A stretch of DNA of 64,000 bases from CBDCAS01 sp965214015 (GTDB taxonomy: Bacteria; Pseudomonadota; Gammaproteobacteria; Coxiellales; Coxiellaceae). Below the pieces are notes generated by a model that made no database searches, had not been told where the DNA came from, and saw nothing but the letters and a program-made list of their open reading frames with translations. The stretch lies in the NCBI GenBank assembly GCA_965214015.1, contig CBDCAS010000019.1:124001-188000 (forward strand). Direction: 5' to 3'. Below are positions 61,561-64,000 of this stretch, in pieces (within the stretch, counting starts at the first letter, position 1; the number at the start of each line of letters is the position of its first letter). Made by a program: the position numbers and the translations under genes.

Positions 61561-62789
61561 TAATTTACGCCTCTTTCCTTTATATCCTCTTCTTTTTTTA
61601 CACTCAAAGTTTTTTGTTGCGCTATAGACCAAAGTGAAGGACGCTGGCGTAATCTATTTACTGTCGATGTAATATGGTAAATGGCATTACTGACTTCTTC
61701 CTCTGTAGTAAAACGGCCTATGCTGATACGAATTGAGCAGTTAGCCAGTTCTCGCGATAGCCCCATAGCTCTCAATACATGAGAAGGTTCAGGGCTAACA
61801 GAATTACAAGCAGAACCATTAGAGATAGCAATTTTATCCATTTCAAAAAATAAGCTTTCTGATTCAATACCTTCTATAGAAATATTTAAACAACCTGAAA
61901 TACTTTGGTTTAAATTTCCATTTAAAGTAATACCTTCTAGTCTAGAAAGGCTATGCCATAAACGATTACGCAACTGCCTTATAGAGTCATTATCTGACTC
62001 AAAGTTTTTCTTTGCAATATTGAATGCTTCCCCCATACCCGCAATCTGGTGCGTTGGAAGCGTTCCTGAACGCAAGCCATGTTGATGAGCACCTCCATGG
62101 ATTTGTGCTTCTAAACGAATACGAGGTGAACGTGATACAAACAAAGCACCAATACCTTTAGGTCCATAGAGCTTATGCGCTGAAAATGACATCAAATCAA
62201 CAGGCATTTTACGCAGATCAATGGGAATTTTACCTACTGACTGTGCTGCATCAGAATGAAACAGTGCTCCTGCATTATGAACAATATCGCCAATATCGGT
62301 TATATTATGAATAATACCTGTTTCATTATTAGCATGCATGATTGAAACTAAAATCGTGTCAGGTCGAATAGCGCGTTTTAGTTGCGTTAAATCTAATAGA
62401 CCATCCTGCTCAGGATCTAGATAGGTTACTTCAAAACCTTGTGTTTCTAAATAACGACAAGTATCAAGCACTGACTTATGCTCTGTACTCATCGTAATGA
62501 TATGTTTTCCTTTACGCTGGTAAAACCGAGCAGCACCTTTAATCGCCAAATTGTTTGATTCAGTCGCTCCACTAGTCCAAATAATTTCACGTAAATCAGC
62601 ATTCACTAATGAGGCCACTTGATAGCTAGCATGGTGAATACATTCTTTTGCTTCATAACCATAACGATGAGAGTGCGAGGCAGCATTAGCAAATATCCCA
62701 CCTTGCTCAAGACAACGGCACATTATTTGAGTTACTTGCGGATCAACAGGTGTTGTAGCCATATAATCCATGTAAATTAGCGATTTCAT
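61560..62789 (-). CDS. iscS: Cysteine desulfurase IscS
   Basis: 409 residues. Takes sulfur from cysteine for Fe-S clusters and tRNA thiolation. PLP lysine in SFSAHKLYGPKG (about 205), ATESNN near the N-terminus and catalytic Cys in SNGSACNSVSPEPSHVLRAM (about 325). Its start overlaps the trmJ stop by one base. iscR, normally between trmJ and iscS, is absent; iscU and the rest of the isc cluster do not follow here. Confidence 0.94.
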   Translation of the reverse strand: MKSLIYMDYMATTPVDPQVTQIMCRCLEQGGIFANAASHSHRYGYEAKECIHHASYQVASLVNADLREIIWTSGATESNNLAIKGAARFYQRKGKHIITMSTEHKSVLDTCRYLETQGFEVTYLDPEQDGLLDLTQLKRAIRPDTILVSIMHANNETGIIHNITDIGDIVHNAGALFHSDAAQSVGKIPIDLRKMPVDLMSFSAHKLYGPKGIGALFVSRSPRIRLEAQIHGGAHQHGLRSGTLPTHQIAGMGEAFNIAKKNFESDNDSIRQLRNRLWHSLSRLEGITLNGNLNQSISGCLNISIEGIESESLFFEMDKIAISNGSACNSVSPEPSHVLRAMGLSRELANCSIRISIGRFTTEEEVSNAIYHITSTVNRLRQRPSLWSIAQQKTLSVKKEEDIKERGVN

Positions 62790-63517
62790 TAATTCTTCTT
62801 TAGCAACAATAATTTTTTTTCAATTTTAGAGAGAATACCACGCAAAATATGAACTTCTTTATCTTCTAAGCGAGCTCGATTAAAAAGACGCCAAAGACGC
62901 TCTAACAACAATTTGGGGTGTTTGGGATCCAAGAACTCAATTTTAAACAAGACTGATTCTAATTGCTGCAAGAAACCTGACACTTGCCCCATTGTTGCTG
63001 GCATACTATCTAAACTGCTATTAAACCCTGAGCTCTCTGTAGTGGCAATAAATAATTCATAGACAAGCACTTGAACGGCTGCTGCAAGATTCAAAGAGGC
63101 GAATTCTCTTGCTGTCGGGATACGAACATGATAGTGACATAGAGCTAGCTCTTTATTAGATAATCCATGTGATTCGCAACCAAAAACAAGAGCAGTAGAG
63201 TGTTTTATAGCTTGCATTACTCTTTTCGCACACTCTTTAGGCGTGCAAGATGGACATGAAAGTTGACGTGTACGAGCACTACTTCCAAAAACCAGATGGC
63301 AGTCAGCGACCGCTGCCTCCAAAGTATCTACAACACTAGCATTTGCTAAAATATCATCAGCTCCTGCCGCTCTCACCGTTGCCTCTTGATGAGGAAAATG
63401 CTTTGGCGCTACTAAATAAAGTGATGAAAGTGCCATGTTTTTCATAGCACGTGCTACAGCTCCGATATTACCAGGATGACTAGGATTTACCAGGATCACT
63501 CGAACATGCTCTAACAT
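62789..63517 (-). CDS. trmJ: tRNA (Cm32/Um32) methyltransferase TrmJ
   Basis: 242 residues. SPOUT-family fold: VILVNPSHPGNIGAVARAMK at the start, ALVFGCESHGLSNKELALCH in the middle and PTAREFASLNLAAAVQVLVYEL near residue 150 (knot and SAM site). It methylates the 2'-OH at position 32 of tRNAs. It is divergent from suhB as in enterics. Confidence 0.94.
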   Translation of the reverse strand: MLEHVRVILVNPSHPGNIGAVARAMKNMALSSLYLVAPKHFPHQEATVRAAGADDILANASVVDTLEAAVADCHLVFGSSARTRQLSCPSCTPKECAKRVMQAIKHSTALVFGCESHGLSNKELALCHYHVRIPTAREFASLNLAAAVQVLVYELFIATTESSGFNSSLDSMPATMGQVSGFLQQLESVLFKIEFLDPKHPKLLLERLWRLFNRARLEDKEVHILRGILSKIEKKLLLLKKN

Positions 63518-63615
63518 GTGGGCTATTGTATAAGAATTAAGCTTTTAAGGACAGTAAGGGTTTGATATTCTAATAAGATTAGCTCAAAAAAATGACTTTT
63601 CCTCAGGAGATCGTG

Positions 63616-64000
63616 TTGATTCAACATCCTTTTGTTAATATTGCTGTTCAAGCAGCGCGTAGTGCAAGTAAAATATTGCTTCGCTTTATGGATCATATAG
63701 ATTCAATTGAAATGACCAATAAAGTCATTGACGAATTTATTACAGAAGTATACCAACTAGTTGAACAAGATATTATTCAACATATTCAAAAAGCCTATCG
63801 AGAACATGCCATTCTAGGCGAAGAATGTGGCTTAATAAAAGGCAATGAATACTGTTGGATTATAGATCCACTGGACGGCATTATGAACTATGCCCATTCT
63901 CTACCACATTTTACAACCTCAATTGCTGTGAAAAAAAACGATAAAATTGAGGCAGGAATTGTTTATGATCCTATTCAACAAGAGTTATTTACTGCCTCCC
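63616..64000 (+). CDS. suhB: Inositol-1-monophosphatase SuhB, N-terminal part
   Basis: Frame open to the window end. A TTG start at 63616 follows AGGAG and gives the family start (IQHPFVNIAVQAARSAS); an ATG at 63592 is in frame but would place the ribosome site inside the gene. The metal-binding residues are seen in GEECG and IIDPLDGIMNY. SuhB is a lithium-sensitive phosphatase that also joins the antitermination complex in enterics. Divergent from trmJ with 98 bases between. Confidence 0.9.
   Translation, partial: MIQHPFVNIAVQAARSASKILLRFMDHIDSIEMTNKVIDEFITEVYQLVEQDIIQHIQKAYREHAILGEECGLIKGNEYCWIIDPLDGIMNYAHSLPHFTTSIAVKKNDKIEAGIVYDPIQQELFTAS

Overview
The window is AT-rich bacterial chromosome, most likely from a gammaproteobacterium and perhaps a host-associated one of the Legionella/Coxiella/Rickettsiella kind. 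The assignment rests on the fis-purH-purD cluster, a ZapE-type protein, a long E. coli-type SecE, two tuf genes with tRNA-Thr/Gly/Tyr upstream and tRNA-Trp downstream of the second, and the trmJ-iscS block divergent from suhB. The leucine-rich-repeat protein, the sparse regulators and the decayed mobile DNA are compatible with an intracellular lifestyle. The genus cannot be settled from the sequence alone.

Layout. 1-3.8 kb: end of zapE, then a fis-purH-purD operon on the plus strand. 3.9-5.9 kb: a leucine-rich-repeat protein and a rhomboid protease (minus). 5.9-37.6 kb: one uninterrupted minus-strand block in ancestral order: tRNA-Tyr, -Gly, -Thr, tuf, tRNA-Trp, secE, nusG, rplKAJL, rpoBC, rpsLG, fusA, tuf, the S10, spc and alpha operons, rpoA, rplQ. 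Within it are an apparent frameshift in rplE, an insertion in S7, a metal-ligand-like CCCH motif in a long S14, two apparently identical tuf copies with codon choice unlike their neighbours, and an intrinsic attenuator between rplL and rpoB. 37.8-39.1 kb: an Sfp-type phosphopantetheinyl transferase and a short LuxR-type regulator.

39.2-60.3 kb is accessory DNA. An IS with a 5-bp target duplication lies beside a relic of a phage integrase end, then tRNA-Thr(UGU) with a tyrosine integrase behind it. Next come an element with an excisionase-like protein, a family A DNA polymerase and a small-terminase-like protein, a Panacea-domain toxin-antitoxin pair, a cytoplasmic hybrid histidine kinase and an FAD oxidoreductase. 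A perfect 64-bp copy of the tRNA-Thr 3' half follows at 53.4 kb, but in inverted orientation, so the island has been rearranged. After an unknown membrane-hairpin protein and a frameshifted lysis-type cassette, a second IS without target duplication abuts a RecT-like gene. This begins the end of a prophage: recT, an Acb2/Tad1-like anti-defence protein, an HTH protein, a P5/lysozyme-like protein, a DUF4224 protein and an integrase running up to tRNA-Phe.

60.4-64 kb returns to backbone: a small membrane protein, a DsbB-like protein, then iscS and trmJ with an HPP membrane protein on the minus strand, and the start of suhB.

The core block makes the translation and transcription machinery and is read as long co-directional operons. 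The accessory block carries DNA replication and recombination, TA, anti-defence and signalling genes. The most interesting items are the Acb2-like protein in a degraded prophage, the polymerase-bearing tRNA-Thr island with inverted att copies, and the tuf codon anomaly.
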